NCBI RefSeq assembly: GCF_900182695.1
Contig: NZ_FXTK01000003.1
Location: forward strand, 1 to 64,000
Reading direction: 5' to 3'
Source of the DNA: Paracoccus laeviglucosivorans
GTDB lineage: Bacteria > Pseudomonadota > Alphaproteobacteria > Rhodobacterales > Rhodobacteraceae
Length of the DNA stretch: 64,000 bases
Shown here: positions 28,505 through 37,143 of the stretch, piece after piece
Layout: every line of letters starts with the position of its first letter
How positions within the stretch are numbered: position 1 is the first letter of the stretch
Translations under genes and position numbers: made by a program
The notes under the pieces: model-generated
Database searches by the model: none
What the model was told of the DNA's origin: nothing
What the model saw: the letters and a program-made list of their open reading frames with translations, nothing else

Positions 28505-29560
28505 GTGGCCCTGACCGACACGACCGGCAGCCATCGCGTGGCGCGTCTGCGCAGGCGGGCGCGCAGCGTGGGCGGGCTTGCGCTTTCCCTGGCGCTGACG
28601 CTGCTTGGCCTGCTGCTGGTCACCTTCATCATCGGGCGGGTCATGCCGATCGACCCGGTGCTGAAGGTGGTGGGTGAACGCGCGACGCAGGCGCAATATG
28701 ACGCGGCCTATCAGGCAATGGGGCTGGACCGCCCGCTTTGGGAACAGTTCCTGCGCTATATGGGCGATGTGCTGCGGGGCGATTTCGGGCGCTCGATTTC
28801 CACGGGCCATCCGGTGATCGACGATCTGCGACGGGTGTTTCCGGCCACGGTCGAGCTTGCCTCGCTGGGGACGCTGATCGGGGTATTCGTCGGAGTGCCC
28901 TTGGGCGTGATCGCGGCGGCGCGGCGGGGCGGCTGGCTGGACCAGATCGCCCGCGTCGTGGCGCTTGTGGGCTATTCCATGCCGATCTTCTGGCTGGGTC
29001 TGATGGGCCTTTTGCTGTTTTATGGCATCCTTGGCTGGGTCGGCGGGCCGGGGCGGCAGGGCATCATCTATGACGGCATGGTTCCACCTGTCACCGGCAT
29101 GATCCTTGTGGACAGCCTGATCGCGGGCGATTGGGGATCGTTCCGCGACGCCTTCAGCCACATCATCCTGCCCGCCAGCCTGCTGGGCTATTTCAGCCTT
29201 GCCTATATCAGCCGCATGACCCGCAGTTTCATGCTGGAACAGCTTTCCGCCGAATATATCACCACCGCCCGCGTCAAGGGGCTGTCAGAGCGGCGCGTGA
29301 TCTGGGGCCACGCCTTCCGCAACATCCTTGTGCCGCTGATCACCGTGATCGCGCTTAGCTTCGGTTCGCTGCTGGAAGGCTCGGTCCTGACCGAGATCGT
29401 CTTTAGCTGGCCCGGCATCGGCCAATACATCACCAAGGCGCTGCTGTCGGGCGATATGAACGCGGTTCTTGGCGGGACGGTCCTGATTGGCACCTGCTTT
29501 GTCGGGTTGAACCTTTTGTCCGACATCCTTTACCGCCTGCTGGACCCGAGGGCGAAATGA
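28505..29560 (+). CDS. ABC transporter permease (DppB-like)
   Basis: A 351-residue permease starting at GTG 28505. An N-terminal helix (ALSLALTLLGLLLVTFIIGRV) is followed by the DppB-type segment GLDRPLWEQFLRYMGDVLRGDFGRSI and a BPD_transp_1 core with the coupling loop YITTARVKGLSERRVIWGHAFRNILVPL. Its last codons overlap the start of the partner permease (ATGA). Confidence 0.92.
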   Translation: MALTDTTGSHRVARLRRRARSVGGLALSLALTLLGLLLVTFIIGRVMPIDPVLKVVGERATQAQYDAAYQAMGLDRPLWEQFLRYMGDVLRGDFGRSISTGHPVIDDLRRVFPATVELASLGTLIGVFVGVPLGVIAAARRGGWLDQIARVVALVGYSMPIFWLGLMGLLLFYGILGWVGGPGRQGIIYDGMVPPVTGMILVDSLIAGDWGSFRDAFSHIILPASLLGYFSLAYISRMTRSFMLEQLSAEYITTARVKGLSERRVIWGHAFRNILVPLITVIALSFGSLLEGSVLTEIVFSWPGIGQYITKALLSGDMNAVLGGTVLIGTCFVGLNLLSDILYRLLDPRAK

Positions 29561-30453
29561 CCCGCGAATGGCTTTTGACCGATGCGCCGCAGACAAGGCG
29601 TCAGGCCCGGCTGGGGGCGCTGTATCAGGGCTGGCTGACATTCCGCGCCAATCGGCTGGCGGTTCTGGGGCTGGTGATCCTGGTGCTTTTGCTGCTGATC
29701 GCGGCATTCGCGCCGTGGATTTCGCCCCAGAACCCCTTCGCGCAGGACCTTGCCGATCGCCTTAAGCCGCCGTCAGCGCAGCATTGGCTGGGCACGGATG
29801 CGCTGGGGCGGGACATTCTGTCGCGGCTGATCCATGGGTCGCGCGTGACGCTGTTCATCGTGGGAACGGTGGCGCTGATTGCGCCGGTGATCGGGCTGTT
29901 CATCGGCACGGTGGCAGGTTTCGCGGGCGGCTGGGTCGATCAGGTGCTGATGCGCGTGACCGATATTTTCCTTGCGTTTCCGAAGCTGATCCTTGCGCTG
30001 GCCTTTGTCGCGGCGCTTGGTCCCAGCATTGCCAATGCCGTGCTGGCGCTGGCCGTGACCTCATGGCCGGCCTATGCCCGGCTTGCGCGGGCCGAGACGC
30101 TGACCATCCGCAATGCCGATTACATCGCCGCTGCAAGGTTGCAGGGTGCGGGGCCGCTGCGGCTGCTGATCGGACATATCTGGCCGCTTTGTGTCAGTTC
30201 TCTGATCGTGCGTGTGGCGCTGGACATGGCGGGCATCATCCTGTCGGCTGCGGGCCTTGGCTTTCTGGGCCTTGGCGCGCAGCCGCCCACGCCGGAATGG
30301 GGGGCGATGATTTCGGACGGGCGCACCTATATCCTTGATTTCTGGTGGGTCGCGGCCATGCCCGGCATGGCGATCTTTGTCGTCAGCCTTGCCTTCAACT
30401 TCCTTGGCGATGGCTTGCGCGACGTGCTGGACCCGAAGGGGGGCCGCGAATGA
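29557..30453 (+). CDS. ABC transporter permease (DppC-like)
   Basis: A 298-residue permease with the DppC-type N-terminal domain (FRANRLAVLGLVILVLLLLIAAFAPWISP) and LGTDALGRDILSRLIHGSRVTL, then the coupling loop DYIAAARLQGAGPLRLLIGHIWPLC. It overlaps both neighbours by 4 bases and would dimerise with the DppB-like permease. Confidence 0.93.
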   Translation: MTREWLLTDAPQTRRQARLGALYQGWLTFRANRLAVLGLVILVLLLLIAAFAPWISPQNPFAQDLADRLKPPSAQHWLGTDALGRDILSRLIHGSRVTLFIVGTVALIAPVIGLFIGTVAGFAGGWVDQVLMRVTDIFLAFPKLILALAFVAALGPSIANAVLALAVTSWPAYARLARAETLTIRNADYIAAARLQGAGPLRLLIGHIWPLCVSSLIVRVALDMAGIILSAAGLGFLGLGAQPPTPEWGAMISDGRTYILDFWWVAAMPGMAIFVVSLAFNFLGDGLRDVLDPKGGRE

Positions 30454-31274
30454 CCCTGCTCTCGGTCCGCGATCTGCGCGTCAGCTTTCCCACCCGGTCG
30501 GGGATTTTCGAAGCCGTGCGCGGCGTCAGCTTCGATCTGGGCCGCGAAAGGCTGGGCGTGGTCGGCGAAAGCGGCTCGGGCAAGTCGATGACGGGGCGCG
30601 CGATCCTTGGGCTGGTGCGGCCGCCGGGGCGGGTGACCGCGCAGCGGCTGGAGCTGGAGGGCCAGTCGATCCTGAACCTGCCCGAGCCGCAGATGCGCCG
30701 CTTGCGCGGGGCGCGGATCAGCATGGTGATGCAGGATCCCAAATTCAGCCTGAACCCTGTGATGACCGTGGGTCGCCAGATCATGGAAAGCTATCGCCTG
30801 CACGGCAAGGGCGACCCACGCGCCAAGGCGCTGGAGATGCTGGCCGCCGTCCAGATCCGTGACCCGCAGCGCGTTTTCGACGCCTATCCGCACGAGGTAT
30901 CGGGCGGCATGGGTCAGCGCATCATGATCGCGATGATGCTGGCCCCGGATCCCGATATTCTGATCGCCGATGAACCGACCAGCGCGCTGGATGTCTCGGT
31001 TCGCAATGAGGTTCTGCACATCCTTGACCGCTTGGTGCGCGAACGCGGCATGGGACTGATCTTTATCAGCCACGACCTGAACCTTGTCGCGCAATTCTGC
31101 GACCGCGTGCTGATCATGTATGCGGGCCGCGTGGTCGAGGAACTGCCCGCAGCCGACCTGACCCGCGCGCGCCATCCCTATACGCAGGGGCTGTTGAACA
31201 GCCTGCCGCGTCTGGACCGGCCCGTGGACCGTCTGGCGGTGCTGCAACGCCAATCCAGCTGGCGCGAGGATTAA
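30450..31274 (+). CDS. ABC transporter ATP-binding protein (DppD-like, short)
   Basis: A 274-residue ATPase: Walker A GESGSGKS, signature VSGGMGQR, Walker [13 protein letters not shown], and switch histidine in FISHDL. It ends soon after the oligopeptide-type HPYTQGLLNSLP motif, so it is about 50 residues shorter than DppD and lacks most of the C-terminal extension that carries an iron-sulfur site in some homologues. The ATG at 30450 overlaps the previous stop; the frame extends further upstream but inside the permease. Confidence 0.92.
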   Translation: MTLLSVRDLRVSFPTRSGIFEAVRGVSFDLGRERLGVVGESGSGKSMTGRAILGLVRPPGRVTAQRLELEGQSILNLPEPQMRRLRGARISMVMQDPKFSLNPVMTVGRQIMESYRLHGKGDPRAKALEMLAAVQIRDPQRVFDAYPHEVSGGMGQRIMIAMMLAPDPDILIADEPTSALDVSVRNEVLHILDRLVRERGMGLIFISHDLNLVAQFCDRVLIMYAGRVVEELPAADLTRARHPYTQGLLNSLPRLDRPVDRLAVLQRQSSWRED

Positions 31275-31275
31275 G

Positions 31276-32040
31276 ATGTTGCGTGTCGAAAACCTGAACG
31301 TCTGGTTCGGCTTCCCGCCCGATCGCGTCGATGCGGTGCAATCGGTCAGCTTTCAGGTGCCGCAGGGCCAAAGCTATGGGCTGGTTGGCGAAAGCGGCTC
31401 GGGCAAATCGACGATCCTGCGGGCGATTACCGGACTGATCGACACATGGTCGGGCGATATTCGCGTGGCCGATCAGGCCGTCGCGGGACGCAAGCGGTCG
31501 CGGGCCTTTCACAAGGCGGTGCAGATGGTGTTCCAGGATCCCTATGCCAGCCTGCATCCCCGGCATTCGGTGGATCGCGTCCTGTCCGAGACACTGCATC
31601 TGCAGGGAATGCACGACATCGACCGGCGTATCGCCCAGCTTCTGGATGCCGTGGGGCTGGGAAGCGGGTTTCGCTTTCGCTATCCGCACCAGCTTTCCGG
31701 CGGGCAGCGACAGCGCGTGGCGATTGCGCGCGCGCTGGCGGCTGAGCCGCGTCTGCTGCTGCTGGACGAACCGACCAGCGCATTGGATGTCAGCGTTCAG
31801 GCGGAAATCCTGAACCTGCTGGCCGATCTGCGGCGCGAACGCGGGCTTACCTATGTGATGGTCAGCCATGATCTGTCGGTCGTGGCGCATATGTGCGACC
31901 GGCTGGCCGTGATGCGGCAAGGCCGGATCGTCGAGGAGATGGACGCCGCCAGCCTGCGCGCAGGCCGGGCGCAAAGCGAATATGCGCGGGAATTGCTGAC
32001 AGCCAGCGCCAGCTATGACAGGGGCTGGAGCGGGGCTTAG
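31276..32040 (+). CDS. ABC transporter ATP-binding protein (DppF-like, short)
   Basis: A 254-residue ATPase starting one base after its partner's stop: Walker [11 protein letters not shown]-loop [13 protein letters not shown], signature LSGGQRQR, Walker [13 protein letters not shown], and switch His in MVSHDL. Like its partner it is short and lacks the usual C-terminal oligopeptide domain. It completes a five-gene importer. Its stop overlaps the convergent VIT gene by 4 bases. Confidence 0.92.
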   Translation: MLRVENLNVWFGFPPDRVDAVQSVSFQVPQGQSYGLVGESGSGKSTILRAITGLIDTWSGDIRVADQAVAGRKRSRAFHKAVQMVFQDPYASLHPRHSVDRVLSETLHLQGMHDIDRRIAQLLDAVGLGSGFRFRYPHQLSGGQRQRVAIARALAAEPRLLLLDEPTSALDVSVQAEILNLLADLRRERGLTYVMVSHDLSVVAHMCDRLAVMRQGRIVEEMDAASLRAGRAQSEYARELLTASASYDRGWSGA

Positions 32041-32756
32041 ACGACGACGCCGAATATGCGACCGATGCCGGCGGTCAAGGCCAGCGCGAATGCACCCCCA
32101 AGCACGACGCGGATCACCGCGCGGGCAGGCGGTGCGCCCCCGGCCCATGCCCCGATGGCGCCAAGGAATGCCAAAGCGAACAGAACGGCGATCAGCACGC
32201 TCATGATAATTGCGCCGCCCGGTGCGAATACCGCTGCCAGCAGCGGCACCGCAGCCGCCACGCTGAAGGTGGCGGCGGATGCAAAGGCCGCAAGCAGCGG
32301 ATTGGCACTGGATGCCTCGGACAGGCCCAGCTCGTCGCGGACATGGGCGCCAAGGGCGTCATGTTCGCTGACCTCGCGTGCGGCCTGCAGCGCCGTGCCG
32401 GGGGTCATGCCACGCGATTCATAGATCGCGGCCAGTTCGTGCAGTTCCTGTTCGGGCATTTCATTCAGCGCCGCGCGTTCGCGCGCAATGTCCGCACGCT
32501 CGGTATCCGATTGCGAACTGACCGAGACGTATTCGCCCATGGCCATCGACAGCGCACCCGCCACCAGCCCTGCGCTGCCCGCGATCAGGATCGTCTGCGG
32601 GCCGGGATCGGCCGCTGCGACGCCGGTGATCAGCGCGCCGACGGAAACGATGCCGTCATTCGCCCCCAGAACCGAGGCGCGAAGCCATCCCATCCGCCCG
32701 ACGTAATGGGGATCGTCGGGGTGGGCGCTGGTATCATGACTGATGCTCTGGCTCAT
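32037..32756 (-). CDS. VIT1/CCC1 family iron/manganese transporter
   Basis: A 239-residue membrane protein of the VIT/CCC1 family. The N-terminal region WLRASVLGANDGIVSVGALITGVAAA and GALSMAMGEYVSVSSQSDTERADI are family hallmarks; a ~45-residue Glu/Ala-rich cytoplasmic loop that binds metal precedes three further helices. Plant and yeast members load Fe(II) or Mn(II) into vacuoles; bacterial ones likely export metal from the cytoplasm. It follows sitD by 78 bases in the same direction, which suggests a role in balancing the metal imported by SitABCD, although an AT-rich dyad before it may give it its own promoter. Confidence 0.9.
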   Translation of the reverse strand: MSQSISHDTSAHPDDPHYVGRMGWLRASVLGANDGIVSVGALITGVAAADPGPQTILIAGSAGLVAGALSMAMGEYVSVSSQSDTERADIARERAALNEMPEQELHELAAIYESRGMTPGTALQAAREVSEHDALGAHVRDELGLSEASSANPLLAAFASAATFSVAAAVPLLAAVFAPGGAIIMSVLIAVLFALAFLGAIGAWAGGAPPARAVIRVVLGGAFALALTAGIGRIFGVVV

Positions 32757-32770
32757 GCGTCCGCCTTTGC

Positions 32771-32794
32771 AAACTTTTCAACTTATCAAAGTTT
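32771..32794. promoter_or_regulatory. AT-rich inverted repeat upstream of the VIT gene
   Basis: AAACTTT (32771-32777) and AAAGTTT (32788-32794) form perfect 7-base arms around a 10-base spacer, 15 bases before the VIT start codon. The base composition is much lower in GC than its surroundings, so it may be a promoter or operator region. No regulator can be assigned; the resemblance to known Fur, Irr or Mur boxes is weak. Confidence 0.4.
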
Positions 32795-32834
32795 ACAGTG
32801 CAGCTTTCGGATTTGGCGAGTCTGGCAGCCCCTC

Positions 32835-33665
32835 TCAACCGGCGACATTCCGCCGCGTGGCAAGGTTTCGCCAGATGAAGGCCAGAACGAACAGCCCCGT
32901 CAGGATCAGCACGATGGTCGGCGCGGGTGCGCTGTCCAGCCAAAAGCTGGCCCAGACGCCCGTCACGGTGCTGAATGCGGCGACCGCGACGGCGGTGGCA
33001 AGCATCGCGGACAGGCGCCGCACCATCAGGAAAGCGACCGCGCCCGGTGCGATCAGCAGCGCGACGGCTAGGATGATGCCCACCGATGACAGCATCGCGA
33101 CCACCGTGGCCGAAATCATCGCCAGCACCCCGTAGTCCAGCCAGCGCACCCGCAGCCCCGAGACCCGCGCCTGAATGGGGTCGAACGCCACCAGCGCCAC
33201 GTCGCGCCATTTCAGCACCATGACCGCGCCCACCACGACCGAGATCATGGCGGCCAGCCGCAGGTCCTCGGGGCCGATGCCCAGCATGTTGCCAAACAGG
33301 ATGTGGTCCAGATGCAGGTCCGACGGGATGGCGGTGTAAAGCACCACCCCCAGCCCGAACATGCCCGACATGACGACGCCCAGCACCGTGTCGCGCTTGA
33401 CGCGGCTGTTATCCTGCAGCCAGCCCGCCATCAAAGCCGAGCCAAGCCCGGCAGCAAATGCGCCAAGGATTAGCGGCAGACCCGCGACATAGGCCAGAAC
33501 GACACCCGGCAGGATCGCATGGCTGACCGCATCGCCCATCAAGGACCAGCCGCGCAGCACCAGAAAGCAGGACAAAAGCCCGGCGGGAACGGAAATCATC
33601 AGCCCGATCAGCGCCGCATCGCGCATGAACGGGAAAGAAAAGGGCAGGGTCAGCCACTCCATCAC
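32835..33665 (-). CDS. sitD: Manganese/iron ABC transporter permease SitD
   Basis: A 276-residue ABC-3 family permease with about eight hydrophobic segments. Motifs typical of the family are LRGWSLMGDAVSHAILPGV near the start and DPIQARVSGLRVRWLDYGVL. It is the last of the sitABCD genes and overlaps sitC by 4 bases, so SitC and SitD probably form a heterodimeric pore. Confidence 0.9.
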   Translation of the reverse strand: MMEWLTLPFSFPFMRDAALIGLMISVPAGLLSCFLVLRGWSLMGDAVSHAILPGVVLAYVAGLPLILGAFAAGLGSALMAGWLQDNSRVKRDTVLGVVMSGMFGLGVVLYTAIPSDLHLDHILFGNMLGIGPEDLRLAAMISVVVGAVMVLKWRDVALVAFDPIQARVSGLRVRWLDYGVLAMISATVVAMLSSVGIILAVALLIAPGAVAFLMVRRLSAMLATAVAVAAFSTVTGVWASFWLDSAPAPTIVLILTGLFVLAFIWRNLATRRNVAG

Positions 33666-34519
33666 GCATCCTCCAGCACAGCGCGGGCGCGGCGTCGGGC
33701 GGCCAGCAAGCCATGCTTGGGCGCGAACAGAAACGCGGTCAGAAAGATCAGCGTTTGCAGGCAGACGATGACGCCCCCCGTCGCTCCGTCCAGAAAGAAC
33801 GAGATGTAAGCCCCCAGCGCCGAGGTGACGGCCCCGATCGCCACCGACAGCATGATAAGCCGTGGAAAGCGGTCGGTCAGCAGATAGGCGGTCGCCCCCG
33901 GTGTGACGACCAGCGCCACGACCAGAAAGGCGCCCACGGTCTGCATCGCTGCGACCGTGCAGGCCGACAGCAGCGTGAAGAACAGCACCCGCAGCCTACC
34001 GGGCCGCAGCCCGATCGTCCGTGCATGGCTTTCGTCAAAAAACACCACCATCAGGTCGCGCCATTTCAGCGTCAGGATCAGCAGCGATATGCCGCCGATC
34101 AGCGCCAGTTGCAGCGTGTCCTGTGGCGTGATGGCAAGGATGTTGCCCATGGTGATGGTCTGGACGCTGACCGCCATGGGATTCAGCGACACCATGAACA
34201 GGCCCAGTCCGAAAAAGCCGGTAAAGATCAGCCCGATGATCGCATCTTCTTTCAGCCCGCTGCGCTGGTTCAGGAACAGCATGGTCAGCGCGGCCAGACC
34301 CCCCGACATGAACGCCCCCAGCGCAAAGGGCAGGCCCAGCATATAGGCGCCCGCGACTCCGGGGACGATGGAATGGGACAGCGCATCGCCGATCAGCGAC
34401 CAGCCTTTCAGCATCAGATAGGCCGACAGAAACGCACACACCGCGCCCACAAGGGCCGAGACCCAGATCGCGTCGGTCATATAGCTGTATTCAAACGGGA
34501 TCAGCAGCGTTTCGATCAT
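33662..34519 (-). CDS. sitC: Manganese/iron ABC transporter permease SitC
   Basis: A 285-residue ABC-3 family permease. LKGWSLIGDALSHSIVPGVAGAYMLGLPFALGAF and DESHARTIGLRPGRL are family markers, parallel to those in SitD. The start overlaps the sitB stop and the end overlaps sitD, each by 4 bases. About eight membrane helices are visible. Confidence 0.91.
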   Translation of the reverse strand: MIETLLIPFEYSYMTDAIWVSALVGAVCAFLSAYLMLKGWSLIGDALSHSIVPGVAGAYMLGLPFALGAFMSGGLAALTMLFLNQRSGLKEDAIIGLIFTGFFGLGLFMVSLNPMAVSVQTITMGNILAITPQDTLQLALIGGISLLILTLKWRDLMVVFFDESHARTIGLRPGRLRVLFFTLLSACTVAAMQTVGAFLVVALVVTPGATAYLLTDRFPRLIMLSVAIGAVTSALGAYISFFLDGATGGVIVCLQTLIFLTAFLFAPKHGLLAARRRARAVLEDA

Positions 34520-35370
34520 TTCGGCGCAGCCTCGGGCGATTTGGGCTTGCCGTCATAGAACACCAGTGGGCGTTCATCGTCCGACAGCATGGTCAGTTCG
34601 CGTGTGTCGTCATCGTCATGCAACTGCTTGGCGCCCAGCACCAGATGCCGCAGAACGCCGCCGAATGTCTCGCGCAGATTGTCGGGGGTAAAGACCTCGG
34701 CCGTGGGACCATAGGCCAGCACCGTGCCCTTGACCAGCACCACCCGGTCGCAGAATTCGGGGACCGAGCCGAGGTCGTGGGTGGATACCAGCATCACCCG
34801 GCCTTCGTCGCGCATCTGGCGCAGCAATTCGATGATCGCGGCCTCGGTCTTTACATCGACGCCGGTAAAGGGTTCGTCCAGCAGGATGACCGACGCGCCC
34901 TGCGCCAAGGCACGGGCCAGAAAGACCCGCTTTTTCTGGCCACCCGACAATTCGCCGATCTGGCGATGACGGAATTCCAGCATGTTCACGCGGGACAGCG
35001 CATCGTCCACGGCATGGCGGTCTGCATCGCGGGCGCGGCGCAGGAAACCCATATGGCCATAGCGGCCCATCATCACCACGTCCTGCACCAGGACGGGAAA
35101 GGTCCAGTCCACCTCCTCGGATTGCGGAACATAAGCAATCAGATTCTGACGCAGCGCCTGCGGGACGGACATGCCCAGCACGCGCACATCGCCCTTGGAC
35201 GCCGGGACAAAGCCCATCAACGCCTTGAACAAAGTGGATTTCCCCGCACCGTTCACGCCGACCAATGCGGTGACAGACCCCTTGGGCACGGTAAAGCTGG
35301 CATCGCGCAGGGCGGTGAAGCCGTTGCGATAGGTGACGGTCAGACCGGCGGCCTCGATCCCCTCAGCCAT
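34516..35370 (-). CDS. sitB: Manganese/iron ABC transporter ATP-binding protein SitB
   Basis: A 284-residue ATPase of the metal-importer class: Walker A GVNGAGKST, signature LSGGQKKR, Walker B VILLDEPFTGVD, and switch His in STHDLGSV. PQSEEVDWTFPVLVQDVVMMGRYGHMGFLRR is characteristic of Sit/Mnt ATPases. The C-terminal ~35 residues are charged and lie past the core domain. It overlaps sitA by 8 bases and sitC by 4. Confidence 0.92.
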   Translation of the reverse strand: MAEGIEAAGLTVTYRNGFTALRDASFTVPKGSVTALVGVNGAGKSTLFKALMGFVPASKGDVRVLGMSVPQALRQNLIAYVPQSEEVDWTFPVLVQDVVMMGRYGHMGFLRRARDADRHAVDDALSRVNMLEFRHRQIGELSGGQKKRVFLARALAQGASVILLDEPFTGVDVKTEAAIIELLRQMRDEGRVMLVSTHDLGSVPEFCDRVVLVKGTVLAYGPTAEVFTPDNLRETFGGVLRHLVLGAKQLHDDDDTRELTMLSDDERPLVFYDGKPKSPEAAPK

Positions 35371-36253
35371 GCGTCAGCCCCTTCACGATGGTTTCCGATG
35401 TGATGCGCAGCAGGTCCAGATAGGTGGGGACGGGGCCATCCGCTTCGGACAGGCTATCGACATACAGCACGCCGCCATAGGCCGCGCCGGTTTCCGATGC
35501 GATCTGCTTGGCCGGACGGTCCGAGACGGTGCTTTCCGAAAACACGACGGGTATCGAGTTTTCCCTGATCGCATCGACGACGCGGCGCACCTGCTGGGGC
35601 GTGCCCTGCGCATCGGCATTGATCGGCCACAGGTAAAGCTCATTCAGACCGAAATCCCGCGCGAGATATGAAAACGCGCCCTCAGAGGTCACAAGCCAGC
35701 GCCGCGCCTCGGGCAGCGCACGCGCCTGATCGCGGATCGGCGCGATGGTCTGGGCGATGCGGCCCTTGTAATCGCCCGCGCGGGCGCGAAAATCGCCCGT
35801 TCCCGCGGGATCGAGCTGCGAAAGCGCCGCCGCGATATTGTCCACATAGATCATCGCGCTATCCAGCGACATCCACGCATGGGGATTGGGCTTGCCCTTA
35901 TAGCTTCCGCCGGAGATCGGCATCGGCTCAATCCCCTCGGACAGGGTGGCGGATGGGATGTCGCCCAGATTGCGCAGGAATTGTTCGAACCACAGTTCCA
36001 GATTCATGCCGTTACGCAGCACCATATCGGCGTCGCGCGCGCCGATCAGGTCGCTGGGGGTCGGTTCATAGTTGTGGATCTCGGCCCCCGGCTTGGTGAT
36101 CGACACGATCTCGATGCGGTCGCCTGCCACGTTGCGGGCCATGTCGGCAAGGATGGTGAAGGTCGTCGCGACCTTCATCTTGCGGCCCTGCGCCAATGCC
36201 GGCGCGGCCAGGGTTGCGATTGCCGTGCCAAGAAACGTCCTGCGAAACATCAT
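35363..36253 (-). CDS. sitA: Manganese/iron-binding periplasmic protein SitA
   Basis: A 296-residue cluster 9 binding protein, closely similar to enterobacterial SitA throughout (NPHAWMS, then YLWPINADAQGTPQQVR and YGGVLYVDSLSEADGPVPTYLDLLR). Predicted metal ligands are His60, His125, Glu191 and Asp266, the His-His-Glu-Asp set expected for Mn(II)/Fe(II), with no His-rich loop as in ZnuA. A signal peptide ends at about residue 21. Two ATGs occur in tandem (36253, 36250); the AGGGGACC ribosome site serves either. It is divergent from the Fur-family regulator. Confidence 0.93.
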   Translation of the reverse strand: MMFRRTFLGTAIATLAAPALAQGRKMKVATTFTILADMARNVAGDRIEIVSITKPGAEIHNYEPTPSDLIGARDADMVLRNGMNLELWFEQFLRNLGDIPSATLSEGIEPMPISGGSYKGKPNPHAWMSLDSAMIYVDNIAAALSQLDPAGTGDFRARAGDYKGRIAQTIAPIRDQARALPEARRWLVTSEGAFSYLARDFGLNELYLWPINADAQGTPQQVRRVVDAIRENSIPVVFSESTVSDRPAKQIASETGAAYGGVLYVDSLSEADGPVPTYLDLLRITSETIVKGLTHG

Positions 36254-36278
36254 GGTCCCCTATGTTGCCTTGGTTATC

Positions 36279-36293
36279 TGCGAACCATTCGCA
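36279..36293. promoter_or_regulatory. mur box: Candidate Mur operator (perfect dyad)
   Basis: TGCGAAccaTTCGCA is a perfect 6+6 inverted repeat with a 3-base centre, 26 bases before sitA. It resembles the Mur-responsive sequences known upstream of sitABCD in rhizobia (TGC-AA-n-TT-GCA type, from memory). Binding by the adjacent Fur-family protein is inferred. Confidence 0.65.
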
Positions 36294-36305
36294 ACTGTCA
36301 AGCCA

Positions 36306-36324
36306 GTTGTAAGTCATTCTCAAC
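36306..36324. promoter_or_regulatory. Second candidate metalloregulator site (imperfect dyad)
   Basis: GTTGTAAGTCATTCTCAAC is an imperfect inverted repeat, 13 bases beyond the first dyad in the sit-mur intergenic region. An overlapping CAACTG/CAGTTG dyad (36292-36297 and 36304-36309) adds to the symmetry. A tandem pair of sites would fit the two-site arrangement reported for some sit promoters. Confidence 0.4.
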
Positions 36325-36367
36325 TAGCTTGCGTTGTAATTTCCGCAGCTTTGGGTCAAATGGAGCG

Positions 36368-36790
36368 ATGGATATCGAGACCCGTGCCCAGGAATTCGAA
36401 CAGGCCCTGCGCCGTGCGGGCGTTCGCATCACGCGCCAGCGCGCGGCGCTGTTGCGTGTTCTGGCGGGGGCGGGTGATCACCCCGATGCCAACCAGCTAT
36501 ACCAACGCGCAAGCGAGGCGGGGGCGGGCGTGTCGCTGGCCACCGTCTATCGCACCCTTTCCGCGCTTGAGACGCAGGGCGTCATCCTGAAACTGGAATT
36601 CGAGGGGGAGCCTGCGCGCTTTGAACCTGCGGACGGTCGGCACCACGACCACATGATCGACGTCGAAACCGGCGAGGTCATGGAATTCGTCAATGAACGG
36701 ATCGAGCGGTTGCAGGCCGAAATCGCCGCCGAGATGGGCTATGAGATCGTGCGCCACCGGCTGGAGCTTTACGTTCGCCGCAAGACATGA
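36368..36790 (+). CDS. mur: Fur-family metal regulator, probably Mur
   Basis: A 140-residue Fur-family protein. The winged HTH is at ~20-75 (RITRQRAALLRVLAG, LATVYRTLSALETQG), followed by the metal-binding HHDHM (His92, His93, His95) and the dimerisation domain TGEVMEFVNERIERLQAEIAAEMGYEIVRHRLEL. It has no cysteine, hence no CxxC zinc sites, as in alphaproteobacterial Fur/Mur rather than enterobacterial Fur. Divergence from sitABCD makes Mn(II)-dependent repression of sit the likely job; Irr and Zur are less likely because of the FVNERIERLQ helix and the neighbour genes. The ATG at 36368 has a GGAG ribosome site. Confidence 0.87.
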   Translation: MDIETRAQEFEQALRRAGVRITRQRAALLRVLAGAGDHPDANQLYQRASEAGAGVSLATVYRTLSALETQGVILKLEFEGEPARFEPADGRHHDHMIDVETGEVMEFVNERIERLQAEIAAEMGYEIVRHRLELYVRRKT

Positions 36791-37143
36791 CGCTGACCAT
36801 CCATGACAAGATCATTTCGGACCGCGGTTCAAAATACGCGGTATCCGGCGGTCCTGCGGCTACGCGGGCCGAGGCGGCGGCGCTGCTGGCTGAATTGCGC
36901 AGGAACAAGCGTTTCGCCAAGGCCACGCATAACACCTGGGCCGCGATTCTGTCGGGCGAAGGCGTCAAGGATGACGACGGCGAAAGCGGGGCGGCGCAGA
37001 TCATCCTGCAGATGCTGGAACGCGCCGAACTGCACGATCACGTCATCATCGTCACGCGCTGGTATGGTGGCAAGCATCTGGGTGGCGACCGCTTTCGCCA
37101 CGTCGTCGATGCCGTCCGCCACTATCTGGAGCAGCGCCGCTAG
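36787..37143 (+). CDS. YigZ/IMPACT family protein (N-terminal domain only)
   Basis: A 118-residue protein matching the UPF0029/IMPACT domain: RGSKYAVSGGPAATRAEAAALL, FAKATHNTWAAIL, KDDDGESGAAQ, and IIVTRWYGGKHLGGDRFRHVVDAV. YigZ proteins are usually ~200 residues with a second domain that is missing here, so this is a short single-domain form. Eukaryotic IMPACT inhibits the Gcn2 kinase; the bacterial role is not known. It overlaps the end of mur (ATGA) and is probably co-transcribed with it. Confidence 0.83.
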   Translation: MTLTIHDKIISDRGSKYAVSGGPAATRAEAAALLAELRRNKRFAKATHNTWAAILSGEGVKDDDGESGAAQIILQMLERAELHDHVIIVTRWYGGKHLGGDRFRHVVDAVRHYLEQRR

